64,000 nt of DNA from Rhizobium sp. Leaf453 (GCF_001425605.1 NZ_LMRG01000027.1:132001-196000); one strand, 5' to 3'; shown: positions 8,276-18,309, numbered from the stretch's first letter. Translations and numbers: made by a program. Notes: generated from the sequence alone by a model not told the origin.

Positions 8276-8662
8276 TCAGCCCTTGAAGGCGGTGACTTCG
8301 ATCTCGATCAGCATTTCCGGGCGGATAAGGTCGCAGACCACCATGGTCGCCGCCGGGCGGATCTCGCCGAAGGCTTCGCCCAGAATCGGAAAGACGATGT
8401 CGGCAAAGGCAGCGTCGGTGACATAGTAGTGATTGCGCACGGCGTCACCGAGCGAAAAACCCGCCTCGGTCAGCGCGGCCTCGATGGTCTTCAGGCAGTT
8501 GCGGGTCTGCTCTTCCACCGTCTGCGGCATGGTCATCGTGGCATAGTCGTAACCGGTCGTGCCGGAAACGAAGCACCAGTCGCCCTGCACCACGGCCCGC
8601 GAATAACCCGCCGTCCTTTCGAACGGCGAGCCGGAAGAGATCAGTTTTCGCGGTGCTGGCAT
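8276..8662 (-). CDS. RidA-family enamine/imine deaminase
   Basis: 128 residues, starting MPAPRKLISSGSPFE. The RidA/YjgF fold is indicated by YSRAVVQGDWCFVSGTTG, the central TRNCLKTIEAALTEAGFSLGDAVRNHYYVTD, and the C-terminal RPAATMVVCDLIRPEMLIEIEVTAFKG with the conserved arginine that binds the substrate carboxylate. These proteins hydrolyse reactive 2-aminoacrylate-type enamines in the cytosol. The stop-to-start gap to leuD is only 6 bases, so it is probably co-transcribed with leuD. Confidence 0.85.
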   Translation of the reverse strand: MPAPRKLISSGSPFERTAGYSRAVVQGDWCFVSGTTGYDYATMTMPQTVEEQTRNCLKTIEAALTEAGFSLGDAVRNHYYVTDAAFADIVFPILGEAFGEIRPAATMVVCDLIRPEMLIEIEVTAFKG

Positions 8663-8668
8663 ATGAGC

Positions 8669-9274
8669 TTATGCCCAGGGATGCGAGGCGGCATTGGCCT
8701 TTTCGAACGTGTCGATCGAGGCCGCCTTTTCCAGCGTCAGGCCGATATCGTCGAGGCCGTTCAGCATGCAGTGGCGGCGGAAGGCGTCCAGTTCGAACGT
8801 GATCTTGCCGCCGTCCGGGCCGGTGATTTCCAGGTTTTCCAAGTCGACCGTCAGGATGGCATTGGCGCCGCGGCCGGCATCATCCAGGAGCTTTTCCAGG
8901 TCTTCCGGAGAAACGACAACCGGCAAAATGCCGTTCTTGAAACAGTTGTTGTAGAAGATGTCGGCGAACGAGGTTGAGATAACGCAGCGGATGCCGAAGT
9001 CGAGCAGTGCCCACGGCGCATGTTCGCGCGACGAACCGCAGCCAAAATTATCGCCGGCAACGAGGATCTTGGCGTTCTGGTAGGCGGGCTTGTTCAGCAC
9101 GAAGGCTTCGTTCAACGAGCCGTCATCATTGTAGCGGGCTTCGGCGAACAGTCCCTTGCCAAGGCCGGTGCGCTTGATCGTCTTCAGGTAATCCTTCGGA
9201 ATGATCATGTCCGTGTCGATATTGACGACGGGGAGCGGCGCGGCAACGCCGGTGAGCTTGACGAACTTGTCCAT
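8669..9274 (-). CDS. leuD: 3-isopropylmalate dehydratase small subunit LeuD
   Basis: 201 residues, starting [26 protein letters not shown] at 9274, which is the family start. A longer in-frame opening at 9295 is less likely. The swivelling-domain signature [17 protein letters not shown] (about residues 70-86) is intact. With LeuC it converts 2-isopropylmalate to 3-isopropylmalate in leucine synthesis; leuC is not in the window. RidA follows immediately. Confidence 0.95.
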   Translation of the reverse strand: MDKFVKLTGVAAPLPVVNIDTDMIIPKDYLKTIKRTGLGKGLFAEARYNDDGSLNEAFVLNKPAYQNAKILVAGDNFGCGSSREHAPWALLDFGIRCVISTSFADIFYNNCFKNGILPVVVSPEDLEKLLDDAGRGANAILTVDLENLEITGPDGGKITFELDAFRRHCMLNGLDDIGLTLEKAASIDTFEKANAASHPWA

Positions 9275-9393
9275 GGATATGGCCTTCGATTTCAACGGAA
9301 CAGGAAAATTTCCGCCCAGCGTTTAGAGCAATTTTGCGCCGAAATGAAGGAAAATCTTGCTCTCCGGCGGCCTGAGCCGGCCGTTTGGCCGAT

Positions 9394-9642
9394 TCACATG
9401 TCGATGATCGTGCCGCGTCCGTCGTTCCAGATGCGCGGTTCGCGCTGGGGACGATGGCCAGCGGTACGGTTCACCGTGGCGCGGACGGGGCGGGGTGCAA
9501 GCCGTGCAGCAATCATCGTGCCGATCATCACCACCGAAGCGATGCCGAGAAGGGCAAGGCCGAGCGAGGCGGTGAAGACGAAGGCCATCACCGTGAAGGC
9601 GATGCCGGCGGCAGTCAGGAAGAGATTACGGATGCTTTGCAT
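9394..9642 (-). CDS. Small inner-membrane protein
   Basis: 82 residues from ATG 9642, with AAAGGT as ribosome binding site. Residues 5-48 form two closely spaced hydrophobic helices (LFLTAAGIAFTVMAFVF and LGLALLGIASVVMIGTM). An arginine-rich cytoplasmic tail follows (RLAPRPVRATVNR) and the protein ends RGTIIDM. Many Rhizobiaceae carry a protein like this next to leuD. Function is unknown. It is divergent from the CitE-like gene. Confidence 0.7.
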   Translation of the reverse strand: MQSIRNLFLTAAGIAFTVMAFVFTASLGLALLGIASVVMIGTMIAARLAPRPVRATVNRTAGHRPQREPRIWNDGRGTIIDM

Positions 9643-9756
9643 GGTCGTTACCTTTCGTTGCCCCAGATGTGGGTCCGCCCGTTTCGCATTGCAAGAGGGG
9701 GAGCCCGATCGCATGTCTGCCTTGCGAAAACGGCGAAAGGCGGGCAAAACTCGCTC

Positions 9757-10665
9757 ATGAATTCACCCCGCGATCATCATCCCGCCCGTCTGCGTCGCTC
9801 CGTACTCTGCGTTCCCGCCGACAATGTCCGTGCCCTGGCCAAGGTCGCGACGCTTGCCTGCGATGCGGTGATCTACGATCTCGAAGATGCCGTCTTGCCC
9901 GACGACAAGGCTTTGGCCCGCCAGACACTGGCCGCCCATCTGGCGGAAGAGCGGCGGAGCGACCTCGAAATTGTCGTCCGCATCAACAGTCTGGCCTCGG
10001 GTTTCGGCGAGGCGGATCTCGCAGCGGTGCTCGACATGGCGCCGGATGCCGTGCTTTTACCCAAGGTCGAAAGCCCGCAGGATATCCAGGCCATCGCGGA
10101 TATGCTGTCGGAAAACGACGCACCCGACAGGCTGCGGCTCTGGGCGATGATCGAAACCCCGCGCGGCGTGCTGAATGCCGCAGCCATCGCGGAAACCGGC
10201 CGCACGCGCGGCGGCCGGCTCGATTGTTTCGTGCCGGGGCTGAACGATCTGCGCAAGGAAACCGGCGTGCCGGCCCTGCCCGGCCGCACCTATCTCGTGC
10301 CCTGGCTGATGCAGATCCTGCTCGCCGCCCGTGGCAGCGGCCTCGATATCATCGATGCCGTGTTCAACGATTTCCGCGACGGTGCCGGTTTCGAGGAGGA
10401 ATGCCGGCAGGGCCGCGCCATGGGCTTCGACGGCAAGATGCTGATCCACCCGGCCCAAATTGGTCCGGCCAATCTCCATTTCGGCGTCGAACAGGATGCG
10501 GTTAGCGAGGCGCGTGCCATCATCCACGCCTTTGCTCTCGCCGAAAATGCGGATAAAGCCGTCATCAACCTCAATGGCCTGATGGTCGAGCGCCTGCATC
10601 TGGAACAGGCGCTGCGGCTTGCCGCCCGGGCCGATGCCATTCAACGAAAAGGAACAGACGCTTGA
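9757..10665 (+). CDS. HpcH/HpaI aldolase-family CoA-ester lyase (CitE-like)
   Basis: 302 residues from ATG 9757. RRSVLCVPADN, CDAVIYDLEDAV, ALLPKVES-type VLLPKVESP, and AMIETPRGVLNAAAIA are the TIM-barrel signatures of citrate-lyase beta-like and malyl/beta-methylmalyl-CoA lyase-like proteins. The metal-binding E and D (MIET...DAVFNDFRDG) and FDGKMLIHPAQI are also present. Substrate is likely a short hydroxyacyl-CoA. The stop overlaps the TTG start of the DUF1737 gene (TTGA), indicating translational coupling. Confidence 0.85.
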   Translation: MNSPRDHHPARLRRSVLCVPADNVRALAKVATLACDAVIYDLEDAVLPDDKALARQTLAAHLAEERRSDLEIVVRINSLASGFGEADLAAVLDMAPDAVLLPKVESPQDIQAIADMLSENDAPDRLRLWAMIETPRGVLNAAAIAETGRTRGGRLDCFVPGLNDLRKETGVPALPGRTYLVPWLMQILLAARGSGLDIIDAVFNDFRDGAGFEEECRQGRAMGFDGKMLIHPAQIGPANLHFGVEQDAVSEARAIIHAFALAENADKAVINLNGLMVERLHLEQALRLAARADAIQRKGTDA

Positions 10666-10868
10666 AACTCTATCGCTTCCTGACCGCCGTCGACGACGCT
10701 ACCTTCTGCCACAAGGTCACCGCCGCCCTCAACAAGGGTTGGGACCTGCACGGTTCGCCGACCTATGCCTACAATCAGGAAACCAAGGTGATGATGTGCG
10801 GCCAGGCCGTGGTCAAGGATGTCGAAGGCAAGGAATACACACCGGACACCAAGCTGTCCGAGCACTGA
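10662..10868 (+). CDS. DUF1737 domain protein
   Basis: 68 residues starting at TTG 10662, overlapping the lyase stop by 4 bases and preceded by AAAGGAAC. The sequence opens MKLYRFLTAVDDATFC and continues through KVTAALNKGWDLHGSPTY, which is the DUF1737 core; such proteins are small, cytosolic and of unknown role. Coupling to the CoA-lyase gene suggests shared regulation. The TTG start is supported by both the overlap and the family start. Confidence 0.85.
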   Translation: MKLYRFLTAVDDATFCHKVTAALNKGWDLHGSPTYAYNQETKVMMCGQAVVKDVEGKEYTPDTKLSEH

Positions 10869-10883
10869 GTTGAAGCGTTCGGC

Positions 10884-10911
10884 CGGCTGGAACGGAATGC
10901 CGTTTCAGCCG
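10884..10911. terminator. Convergent terminator hairpin
   Basis: CGGCTGGAACGG pairs with CCGTTTCAGCCG (one G-T pair) around AATG. It lies between the DUF1737 stop and the last codons of the convergent zincin gene, so it can act on both transcripts. No long T-run is present. Confidence 0.55.
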
Positions 10912-11339
10912 CCGACATGCTCGACGCTGGCCTCGATCCGCTCCATGTCGTCGTCCGACAGGCCGAAATGGTGGCCGATCTCGTGGATCAGCACATGGGT
11001 GATGATATCGCCCAGCGTCTCCTCGTTCTCGGCCCAGTAGTCGAGGATCGGCCGGCGGTAGAGGGTGATGCGGTTCGGCATTTCCCCGGTTTCCATGGTG
11101 AAGCGCTCGGTGATCCCCCGTCCCTCGAAAAGGCCGAGGAGATCGAACGGCGTTTCCAGCGCCATGTCCTCGAAAACATCCTCGCTCGGGAAATCGTCGA
11201 TCTCGATGGTGAGATTGGCAGCCAGCGCACGAAATTCCTCCGGCAGATGGCTATAGGCCTCCATTGCCAGGGATTCAAATGTGCTGATTGTCGGCGCGTG
11301 GCGGTCCCGCCAATCGTCGCTCTGGTCTATGCGGGCCAT
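10905..11339 (-). CDS. Zincin-like metallopeptidase family protein
   Basis: 144 residues from ATG 11339 (MARIDQSDDWRDRH). The motif HVLIHEIGHHFGLSDDDM near the C-terminus is a zinc-binding HExxHxxG(L)xD of the small metallopeptidase family formerly called DUF1025. ITLYRRPILDYW upstream of it is also typical. These are soluble one-domain proteins whose substrate is unknown. The frame is open upstream to 11432, but the extension lacks family resemblance and overlaps the promoter region shared with imuA. Confidence 0.8.
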   Translation of the reverse strand: MARIDQSDDWRDRHAPTISTFESLAMEAYSHLPEEFRALAANLTIEIDDFPSEDVFEDMALETPFDLLGLFEGRGITERFTMETGEMPNRITLYRRPILDYWAENEETLGDIITHVLIHEIGHHFGLSDDDMERIEASVEHVGG

Positions 11340-11473
11340 GGGCACTCCTTGCTTGCCCCCTGATATAGCCATTTCCCCAACGTTTTTCGAGGGTTGAATT
11401 TTGAGGGTCAGAGTCAAGGAATAAATTCTCAAGATTCACCGTTGACTCTTTTCTGAAGCTCTGGAATCAATAA

Positions 11474-11488
11474 GAACATAACAGGAAC
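11474..11488 (+). promoter_or_regulatory. LexA (SOS) box of imuA-imuB-dnaE2
   Basis: GAAC-ATAACAG-GAAC is an exact match to the alphaproteobacterial LexA site, GTTC-N7-GTTC read on the other strand. It ends 21 bases before the imuA ATG. A TTGACT hexamer at 11442-11447 lies upstream and could be the -35 element. The placement predicts repression by LexA and induction by DNA damage. Confidence 0.85.
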
Positions 11489-11509
11489 AGATAGAACTGG
11501 AGTGACGTC

Positions 11510-12460
11510 ATGGGGCAATCGACCATGACGCGCGAGCGGCTTTTTGCGCTCCGCGAAACCATTTCGCGGCTCGAAAACGAGAACGTGCCGGGACTGTTGA
11601 AGACCGCCAGAAAGGGCAATCCAGCCGGGTTTGGGCAGATAACCAGCAAGCAAGAGGAAGGCGTCTCCGGCCCCGTCCTGTCATTGGGTATCGATGCGCT
11701 CGACGCTATCCTGCAGGGCGGCCTGCCTCTGGGTGGGCTGACAGAAGTCCGGACAGTGGAAACCCGGGATGCCGGCGCTGCCCTGGGCTTCGTGCTGGCG
11801 CTGGCGGTGCTGTGCCAAAGTGGTCGCCAAAGCCAGCTGGGCTCACCCATTCTCTGGATCGGCCAGGGAATGGCCGCATCCGAGGCCGGCCATCCCTATG
11901 GTCGCGGTCTGGAGGCTTATGGCCTGAACACTGGCTGCTGCCTTTTCAGCAGTCCGCGCACCGTGCTTGACGCACTGTGGATCGCCGAGGCGGCCCTGTC
12001 GTTGCCGGTCTTTACGGCGATCATTCTGGAAGTGCGCGGCAATCCTGCGCAATTCGGCCTGAACGAAAGCCGCCGCCTGCATCTGCGGGCGCGGGCCGGC
12101 AAGGTGCCGATCCTGCTGTTGCGGCAGGCGGGCGCAGAAGAGGCGAGCAGCGCCGCTGTCCGGTTCCTCGTCGCCCCTGCCCAGACCACCGGCCGGCCGC
12201 TTCCGGACGGATCGGTTCTGGCCGGCAGCATCGGCAATCCGGTCTTTCATGTCACCGTCGAAAAAAGCAGGGCTTTCGCATCCCCCGCGTTCTTAATGGA
12301 GTGGAATTCCCATGCCCGCCGTTTCCGCCACATCCTCCCAGAGACAGCCGCGCCTTTCTCAGAACCAGCGTATCCTCTCGCTGAATTTCCCGCATCTGCC
12401 GGCGGACCGGGTGGCACGGATGAAATGGGGCGCGTCCTGGCTTTCCAGAAAGCGTCCTGA
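11510..12460 (+). CDS. imuA: ImuA, RecA-like SOS mutagenesis accessory protein
   Basis: 316 residues from ATG 11510. The centre resembles RecA/SulA-like proteins: GIDALDAILQGGLPLGGLTEV around residue 62, a Walker-A-like region that here lacks a good GxxxxGKT, and RLHLRARAGKVPILLLRQ near 190. In alphaproteobacteria ImuA acts with ImuB and DnaE2 in error-prone lesion bypass at the replisome. The 3' part overlaps the imuB start by 149 bases. Both reading frames there look coding, but the ImuA tail is poorly conserved. Confidence 0.85.
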   Translation: MGQSTMTRERLFALRETISRLENENVPGLLKTARKGNPAGFGQITSKQEEGVSGPVLSLGIDALDAILQGGLPLGGLTEVRTVETRDAGAALGFVLALAVLCQSGRQSQLGSPILWIGQGMAASEAGHPYGRGLEAYGLNTGCCLFSSPRTVLDALWIAEAALSLPVFTAIILEVRGNPAQFGLNESRRLHLRARAGKVPILLLRQAGAEEASSAAVRFLVAPAQTTGRPLPDGSVLAGSIGNPVFHVTVEKSRAFASPAFLMEWNSHARRFRHILPETAAPFSEPAYPLAEFPASAGGPGGTDEMGRVLAFQKAS

Positions 12461-13928
12461 CCATCCGCCGCTGGTCTTCGTCGATCGCATCCAGAATGCG
12501 ATGCGGATCGTCGCGCTCGATGCCCGTGCCGAGAAAAGCGGCTTGAAGCGGGGTCAGGGGCTGGCGGAAGCGCGCGCCATGTGCCCGGATATCGAGATCA
12601 TCCCGGCCGATCCGGTGGCGGACAGGGCTCTTCTGACCTCGCTTGCCGATTGGTGCGACCGCTATACGCCGCTTGTTGCGCTCGATGGGGAAAACGGCCT
12701 TTATCTGGATATAACGGGCTGCGTTCACCTGCATGGCAGCGAGAAAGCGCTTCTCAACGATATCCTGTCCCGGCTTTCCGGTCTGGGTATCGAGGCGCGC
12801 GGCGCACTCGCGTCATCGGCCGGTCTGTCCTGGGCCATGGCCCACTATCGGTCAGGAGATATCGCTGCCCCGCAGGAGGCTGAAGAGGTTCTCTCTCCCC
12901 TGCCCCTTGCTGCACTGAGATTGCCGCTTGAGGTGATCCAGACGCTGGCGCGGGTCGGTCTGAAGACGGTCGGCGATATCATAACACTGCCGCGCGCGCC
13001 GCTTGCCCGCCGCTTCGGCCCGTCGGTGCTTCTGCGGCTCGATCAGGCGCTCGGCTTCGAGGATGAGCCCCTGTCGCCGCGCCTGCCGGTGGCCAGCCTG
13101 TCTGTGGAGCGTCGCCTTGCCTCTCCCATCCAGGACGAAGACGACATTCTCGAACTGACCCTGCAGCTGGCCAAAAGCCTGCGACAGCGCTTTGAGGAGC
13201 GCGAGGAAGGCGGCCGGCTGTTCGAGCTCGTGCTGTTCCGGGTGGATGGACGGGTGTTTCGCATCCGTGCCGCAACCTCGGCGGCGTCCAGGGATCCTGA
13301 GCGGATTTCGGCGCTCTATCGTGAGCGTCTCCAGGCGATCCATGACGATCTCGATGTCGGCTATGGTTTCGAGATCCTGCGCCTCTGCGTCCTGAAGACG
13401 GAGCACTATGCCGTCGTCCAGGAGGATTTTTCCGGGGCATCGGATACCGGACGCTCGCTGTCCGCCTTTGCCGATCGTGTCATGGCGCGGTTTGGCCCGG
13501 AAAGTCTCTCTACGTTGATCCTGCAGGAAAGCCATGTGCCGGAGCGCGCGGCGGCTTTCCTGCCGGTATCCGACATGAGCCGATTGAGTGCTGCGGAAAA
13601 GACCGGAACGCCTATATCAGCAGCCCTGCCATCAACGCGTCCCTTAAGGCTCTTCCGCCATCCCGAGCGGGTCGATGCGATCGCGGCAGAACTGCCGGAG
13701 GGTGCGCCGGCCAGCTTCAAATGGCGCCGCACCACCTATCAGGTTGCCCGGGCGGAAGGACCGGAACGCATCGCCGGCGAATGGTGGGTCGATGGAGAGG
13801 ATGCGCTGACGCGGGATTACTTCCGCGTCGAGGATGCCGATGGCCGACGTTTCTGGCTGTTTCGGGATGGTCTCTACAGTCAGGCGGCCGTGTCGCCAAA
13901 ATGGTTCATGCACGGGATTTTCGCATGA
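12312..13928 (+). CDS. imuB: ImuB, inactive Y-family polymerase-like mutagenesis protein
   Basis: 538 residues. ATG 12312 has a good ribosome binding site (GGAGTGG) and the Y-family opening [17 protein letters not shown] begins about 20 residues later. [27 protein letters not shown] palm/fingers sequence and the helix-hairpin-helix region ([16 protein letters not shown]) are present. The acidic catalytic residues of true Y-family enzymes are not, as is usual for ImuB. It normally bridges the beta clamp and DnaE2. The stop overlaps the dnaE2 start as ATGA. Confidence 0.88.
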   Translation: MPAVSATSSQRQPRLSQNQRILSLNFPHLPADRVARMKWGASWLSRKRPDHPPLVFVDRIQNAMRIVALDARAEKSGLKRGQGLAEARAMCPDIEIIPADPVADRALLTSLADWCDRYTPLVALDGENGLYLDITGCVHLHGSEKALLNDILSRLSGLGIEARGALASSAGLSWAMAHYRSGDIAAPQEAEEVLSPLPLAALRLPLEVIQTLARVGLKTVGDIITLPRAPLARRFGPSVLLRLDQALGFEDEPLSPRLPVASLSVERRLASPIQDEDDILELTLQLAKSLRQRFEEREEGGRLFELVLFRVDGRVFRIRAATSAASRDPERISALYRERLQAIHDDLDVGYGFEILRLCVLKTEHYAVVQEDFSGASDTGRSLSAFADRVMARFGPESLSTLILQESHVPERAAAFLPVSDMSRLSAAEKTGTPISAALPSTRPLRLFRHPERVDAIAAELPEGAPASFKWRRTTYQVARAEGPERIAGEWWVDGEDALTRDYFRVEDADGRRFWLFRDGLYSQAAVSPKWFMHGIFA

Positions 13929-16900
13929 CCGATGCTCCCGTCTTCTACGAACTTGGCGCCCGGACCAACTATTCCTTCCTGCAGGGCTCGGCACCGGCCG
14001 AAATCATGGTGGTCACGGCCCAGAAGATCGGCTTGGGCGGTATCGGCATTGCCGATCGCAACACGGTGGCGGGCGTCGTGCGTGCCCATGCCAAGGCGAA
14101 GCTCGAAAAATACCGGTTCCAGCCCGGTGCGCGGCTGGTCTTCGCCGATGGCACACCTGATATTCTCGCCTATCCGCGAAACCGGAAGGGTTGGGCGCAT
14201 CTCTGCCGTATGCTGAGTGCCGGAAACCTGCGCACGACAAAGGGAAGCTGCACGCTTTTCCTGTCGGACCTGCTCGAATGGCAAGACGAACTCCAACTGA
14301 TCGTCATGGAGGATGCGGGCCGTCCCGATCCGGAAAAACTGACGGCGCTCCTGCTCAAGCTTCGCGACTATGCCGGAAAGCGGCTTTATCTCGGCATGAC
14401 GCCGCATTACGACGGTTTCGATCACCATGATTTCGCCTGTCTGGCGACAATCGCGACCCAGACCGGAACCCGGCTGATCGCAACCAATGATGCCCTCTAT
14501 CATGCTCCGGAGTTCCGCCCGGTTGCCGATGTCGTCACCGCCATCCGCGAACATGTGACGATTGCCAATGCCGGTCTGCGCCTGCAGGCGAATGCAGAGC
14601 GGCATCTGAAAAATCCGAAGGAAATGGCCTGAATTTTCCGCAACTATCCCGATGCCATCGCCAACACCGAAAAATTCTTCAGCCGGCTATCGTTCAATCT
14701 GGAGGAGCTTCAGCACAATTATCCGACCGAGGCCGACGGCGATGAAACGCCCGCACAACGCCTGCGTCGGCTGGTCGAGGAAGGAGCCATCCGCAGATAC
14801 CCCAAGCATAAGTATCCGAAAGGGTTGCCGGACAGTGTCCGGGCCAAGATCGAATACGAACTCGAATTGATCCATTTCAAGCAATACGAGCCCTATTTCC
14901 TGACAGTGCACAAGCTGGTCAATTTCGCGCGAAGCCAGAATATCCTGTGCCAGGGCCGAGGTTCGGCCGCCAATTCGTCGGTCTGTTATTGCCTTGGTGT
15001 TACCGAGGTCGATCCCGACAGATTCACCCTTCTGTTCGACCGTTTCCTGTCGCGCGATCGGGATGAGCCTCCGGATATCGACATCGATTTCGAACATGCC
15101 CGCCGCGAGGAGGTCATCCAGTATATCTATCGCGAATACGGCAAGGAGCATGCAGGCCTCGCCGCAGCCGTCATCAGTTACCGCGCCCGCTCGGCCGGCC
15201 GTGAGGTGGCCAAGGTTTTCGGCCTATCCGAAGATGTGCAATCGGCGCTGTCCGGCTCGATCTGGGGCTGGTGGACCACGTCCTTTTCACAGGATCAGGC
15301 AAAGGCCGCAGGCCTTGACATGGCCGATCCGACGACACTCAGGGTCCTGAACTATGCCGGCCTGCTGATGGAATATCCGCGCCACCTGTCGCAGCATGTC
15401 GGTGGTTTCGTCATTACCAAGGACCGTCTCGATGAGGTCGTACCGATCATGAACACCGCCATGCCCGATCGCTATATGATCGAATGGGACAAGGACGATC
15501 TGGATGTTTTGAAGATCCTAAAGGTCGATGTCCTCGCGCTCGGCATGCTGACCTGCCTCGCCAAGGCGTTCAAGCTTCTGGAAAATCATTACGACGAGCC
15601 CAAAACACTGTCGGAGGTCTACGAGGATATTCAGCCGGCCGTCTATGACATGATCTGCCGGGCCGATACGATCGGTGTCTTCCAGATCGAAAGCCGGGCG
15701 CAGATGAGCATGCTGCCGCGCCTGAAACCGCGCGAATTCTACGATCTAGTGATCGAAGTCGCGATCGTGCGGCCCGGGCCGATCCAGGGAAACATGGTGC
15801 ATCCGTATTTGAAGCGCAGGCAGAATCCTGCTGCGGTGGATTATCCAAGTGAAGCGTTACGAGGGGTTCTGGAGCGAACGCTCGGCGTGCCGCTGTTCCA
15901 GGAACAGGCGATGCAGATCGCATTACCGCCGCCGACTTTACACCGGCCGAAGCCGATCAGTTGCGCCGTGCCATGGCAACCTTCCGGCGGACGGGGCAGG
16001 TTGCGAATTTCGAGGAGCGCATGATCAACGGCATGCTCAAGAATGGCTATGAACGTGAGTTCGCGGAGCGCTGCTTCAACCAGATCAAGGGTTTCGGAGA
16101 ATATGGCTTTCCGGAAAGCCATGCCGCATCCTTCGCCCTGCTCGTCTATGCCTCTTCCTGGTTCAAGACCTATTATCCCGATATCTTCTGCGCCGCGATG
16201 CTCAATTCCCAGCCGATGGGATTTTATCCGCCGGCTCAACTGGTGCGGGATGCCCGCGAGCATGGCGTGAAGGTCCTGCCCGTCGATATCAACATATCCG
16301 ATTGGGATGCAGCCCTTGAGGGAGAGGCGATGTTCGATCCCATGCATATCGAGCCGCGGCACCGGGAAATGCGCGGCGTCATCCGAACGCAAAAGGCCGT
16401 CCGGCTTGGTTTCTCACTGGTCAAGGGCCTGCGGCAAAAGGATATGGAGATGCTGCTTGCCCATCGCGGTGCTGGTTATTCTTCCGTTCGCGATCTCTGG
16501 CTGCGGTCTGGTCTGCCCCGCGCAGCGATCGAGCGGCTTGCAGATGCGGATGCCTTTCGCTCCATCGGGCTCGACCGGCGTGCGGCCCTGTGGTCGGTGA
16601 AATCGCTGGATGAAAAATCGGCAGCTGAGCGGCTGCCGTTGTTCGAGCAGGCGGGACAGGACGATCTGCAGAAAGAGCCGGAGGTGATGCTGCCGTCCAT
16701 GCCGCAGGGCGAGCATGTCATCAACGACTATCGCTATCTCACCCTGTCGCTGAAGGCGCATCCCGTTTCCTTTCTGCGGCAGGATTTTTCAAGGCAGGGC
16801 ATCGTCACGAATCGCAGCCTGGACATGGTGCGAAACGGGCGCATGGTCACTGTCGCCGGCCTCGTTCTGGTGCGCCAGCGACCGGGAACGGCCAAGGGCG

Positions 16901-17274
16901 TGATCTTCATGACGTTGGAGGACGAGACCGGCGTTTCCAACGCGATCATCTGGAAGGATGTCTTCACCAAATACCGCTCGGTGGTGATGGGCGCGCGCCT
17001 GGTGAAGATCAGGGGGCGCTTGCAAAGCGCCAGCGGCGTCATCCATGTCGTGGCAAGCCATCTGGAAGACATGACATCAGCACTCGGCATCCTGCAGAAG
17101 GAAACCCGCGGCTTCGGCGTTAATGCACGATCGGATGAGGTGCTCCGGCCAACGGATGACCACCGGCAGAAGCACTTGTTCGGAAAGGACGGCCTGATCC
17201 ATGAGGACAGGCAGAATCAGAGGAATCTCATCGAAACAGCAAGTGTCATGCCCAAGGGGCGCAATTTTCATTAA
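13925..17274 (+). pseudogene. dnaE2: Error-prone DNA polymerase DnaE2, broken by a stop codon and a frameshift
   Basis: The full-length reading is about 1,116 codons, near the family length. The PHP domain ([16 protein letters not shown]), the polymerase palm ([27 protein letters not shown]) and the C-terminal OB fold ([21 protein letters not shown]) are all recognisable. Two lesions break it. First, a TGA at 14630-14632 sits where the family has an arginine ([16 protein letters not shown]), explained by CGA to TGA. Second, one base is missing at about 15917-15920: EQAMQIA continues correctly only one frame lower as [21 protein letters not shown]. Downstream coding stays clean to 17274. Upstream imuA and imuB are intact. 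Sequencing error cannot be excluded for two isolated single-base differences. Confidence 0.85.
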
Positions 17275-17429
17275 ACCGGAATTCGGCCTCTCCGGAGTGG
17301 AAATGCTCGCTCGTAACAAAAATTGTTTGATATTTTTGCCACTCAAGAAAACTTGAAACCTGTAACAAATGGCTTTCAGGTCACATGTCTCAAGTTTAAA
17401 GCAATGAAAATACGGTGTTTTTTGTCAAG

Positions 17430-17446
17430 TTTAGAACTTCTCTAAT
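17430..17446. promoter_or_regulatory. Candidate Irr box (iron control element)
   Basis: TTTAGAACTTCTCTAAT matches the rhizobial ICE consensus TTTAGAA-N3-TTCTAAA at 12 of 14 fixed positions. It lies 32 bases upstream of the -35 of the bfd promoter. Irr control of iron-storage genes is established in rhizobia; binding here is inferred. Confidence 0.6.
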
Positions 17447-17478
17447 GTAGCAAGCGCATAGAGCTCAAGACATTTTTG

Positions 17479-17507
17479 TTGACAGTAAATATCCGCTTTT
17501 GCTTTAT
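17479..17507 (+). promoter_or_regulatory. Sigma-70 promoter of bfd-bfr
   Basis: TTGACA at 17479-17484, a 17-base spacer, then CTTTAT at 17502-17507. The start point would fall near 17514. This leaves the AAGGAA/GTG pair at 17510-17522 without a leader and favours the bfd start at 17547. Confidence 0.6.
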
Positions 17508-17546
17508 GGAAGGAATTCAGTGCGTTGCGTATCACGGGCAGGCGAG

Positions 17547-17858
17547 ATGCTGGTTTGTAGCTGCAATTTCATCACCGACAAGGACATCGAGAACACGATC
17601 ATCGAGCTTCTCGATGAGGACTGTTGGCAGCTGATCGTGCCCGCGAAAGTCTACCATGCGATGGAAAAGCGCGGCCGTTGCTGCGGCTGTTTCCCGAATG
17701 TCGTCGATATCATCATCCGCACCACCGAGCAGTATCATGCCGGTCGGCCCTCGACGGATGAGAAGATTTTTGATTTCATGACCCGCCTCAAACAATTCCA
17801 TGAAGAAAATAGGAGAGCGGATCTTGAAAGGCGACAAAACAGTCATCGAGCGGCTTAA
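17547..17858 (+). CDS. bfd: Bacterioferritin-associated ferredoxin Bfd
   Basis: 103 residues from ATG 17547 ([11 protein letters not shown]), the usual family start. An in-frame GTG at 17520 has a better Shine-Dalgarno but lies too close to the predicted transcript start. C4 and C6 with C45-x2-C48 ([10 protein letters not shown]) form the BFD-type [2Fe-2S] site. Bfd docks on bacterioferritin and passes electrons to its haem to release stored iron. It has a longer C-terminal tail than E. coli Bfd (64 residues). It overlaps the bfr start region by 35 bases. Confidence 0.9.
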   Translation: MLVCSCNFITDKDIENTIIELLDEDCWQLIVPAKVYHAMEKRGRCCGCFPNVVDIIIRTTEQYHAGRPSTDEKIFDFMTRLKQFHEENRRADLERRQNSHRAA

Positions 17859-18309
17859 CGAAGCCCTTTATCTCGAACTCGGTGCGGTCAACCAGTATTG
17901 GGTCCACTATCGCCTCCTCGACGACTGGGGCTACACGCTTCTCGCCAAGAAGGAGCGGGCCGAATCGATCGAGGAAATGCATCACGCGGATAAGCTGATT
18001 GCCCGCATCATCTTCCTTGAAGGCCATCCGAACCTCCAGACGGTGGCGCCGCTTCGCATCGGCCAGAACGTCAAGGAAGTGCTGGAAGCCGACCTCGCCG
18101 GCGAATACGACGCCCGCAAGGCGTACAAGAAATCCCGTGAAATCTGTCATGACATCGGCGATTACGTGTCGATGAAACTGTTCGAAGAACTTCTTGCGGA
18201 TGAGGAAAGCCACATCGATTTCCTCGAAACCCAGCTCGAGCTCTTCAACAAGATCGGCGCGGAAAAATACGGCCAGCTCAACGCTGCCCCGGCCAACGAA
18301 GCCGAATAA
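17824..18309 (+). CDS. bfr: Bacterioferritin Bfr
   Basis: 161 residues if translated from TTG 17824, which has GGAGAG 8 bases upstream and gives [15 protein letters not shown], the family start. ATG 17800 would add 8 unrelated residues. With the TTG start every ligand falls at E. coli numbering: E18, E51, H54, E94, E127 and H130 of the ferroxidase centre, and M52 for haem. The protein forms a 24-subunit iron-storage shell in the cytosol. It is coupled to bfd under the same Irr-type control. Confidence 0.95.
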   Translation: MKGDKTVIERLNEALYLELGAVNQYWVHYRLLDDWGYTLLAKKERAESIEEMHHADKLIARIIFLEGHPNLQTVAPLRIGQNVKEVLEADLAGEYDARKAYKKSREICHDIGDYVSMKLFEELLADEESHIDFLETQLELFNKIGAEKYGQLNAAPANEAE

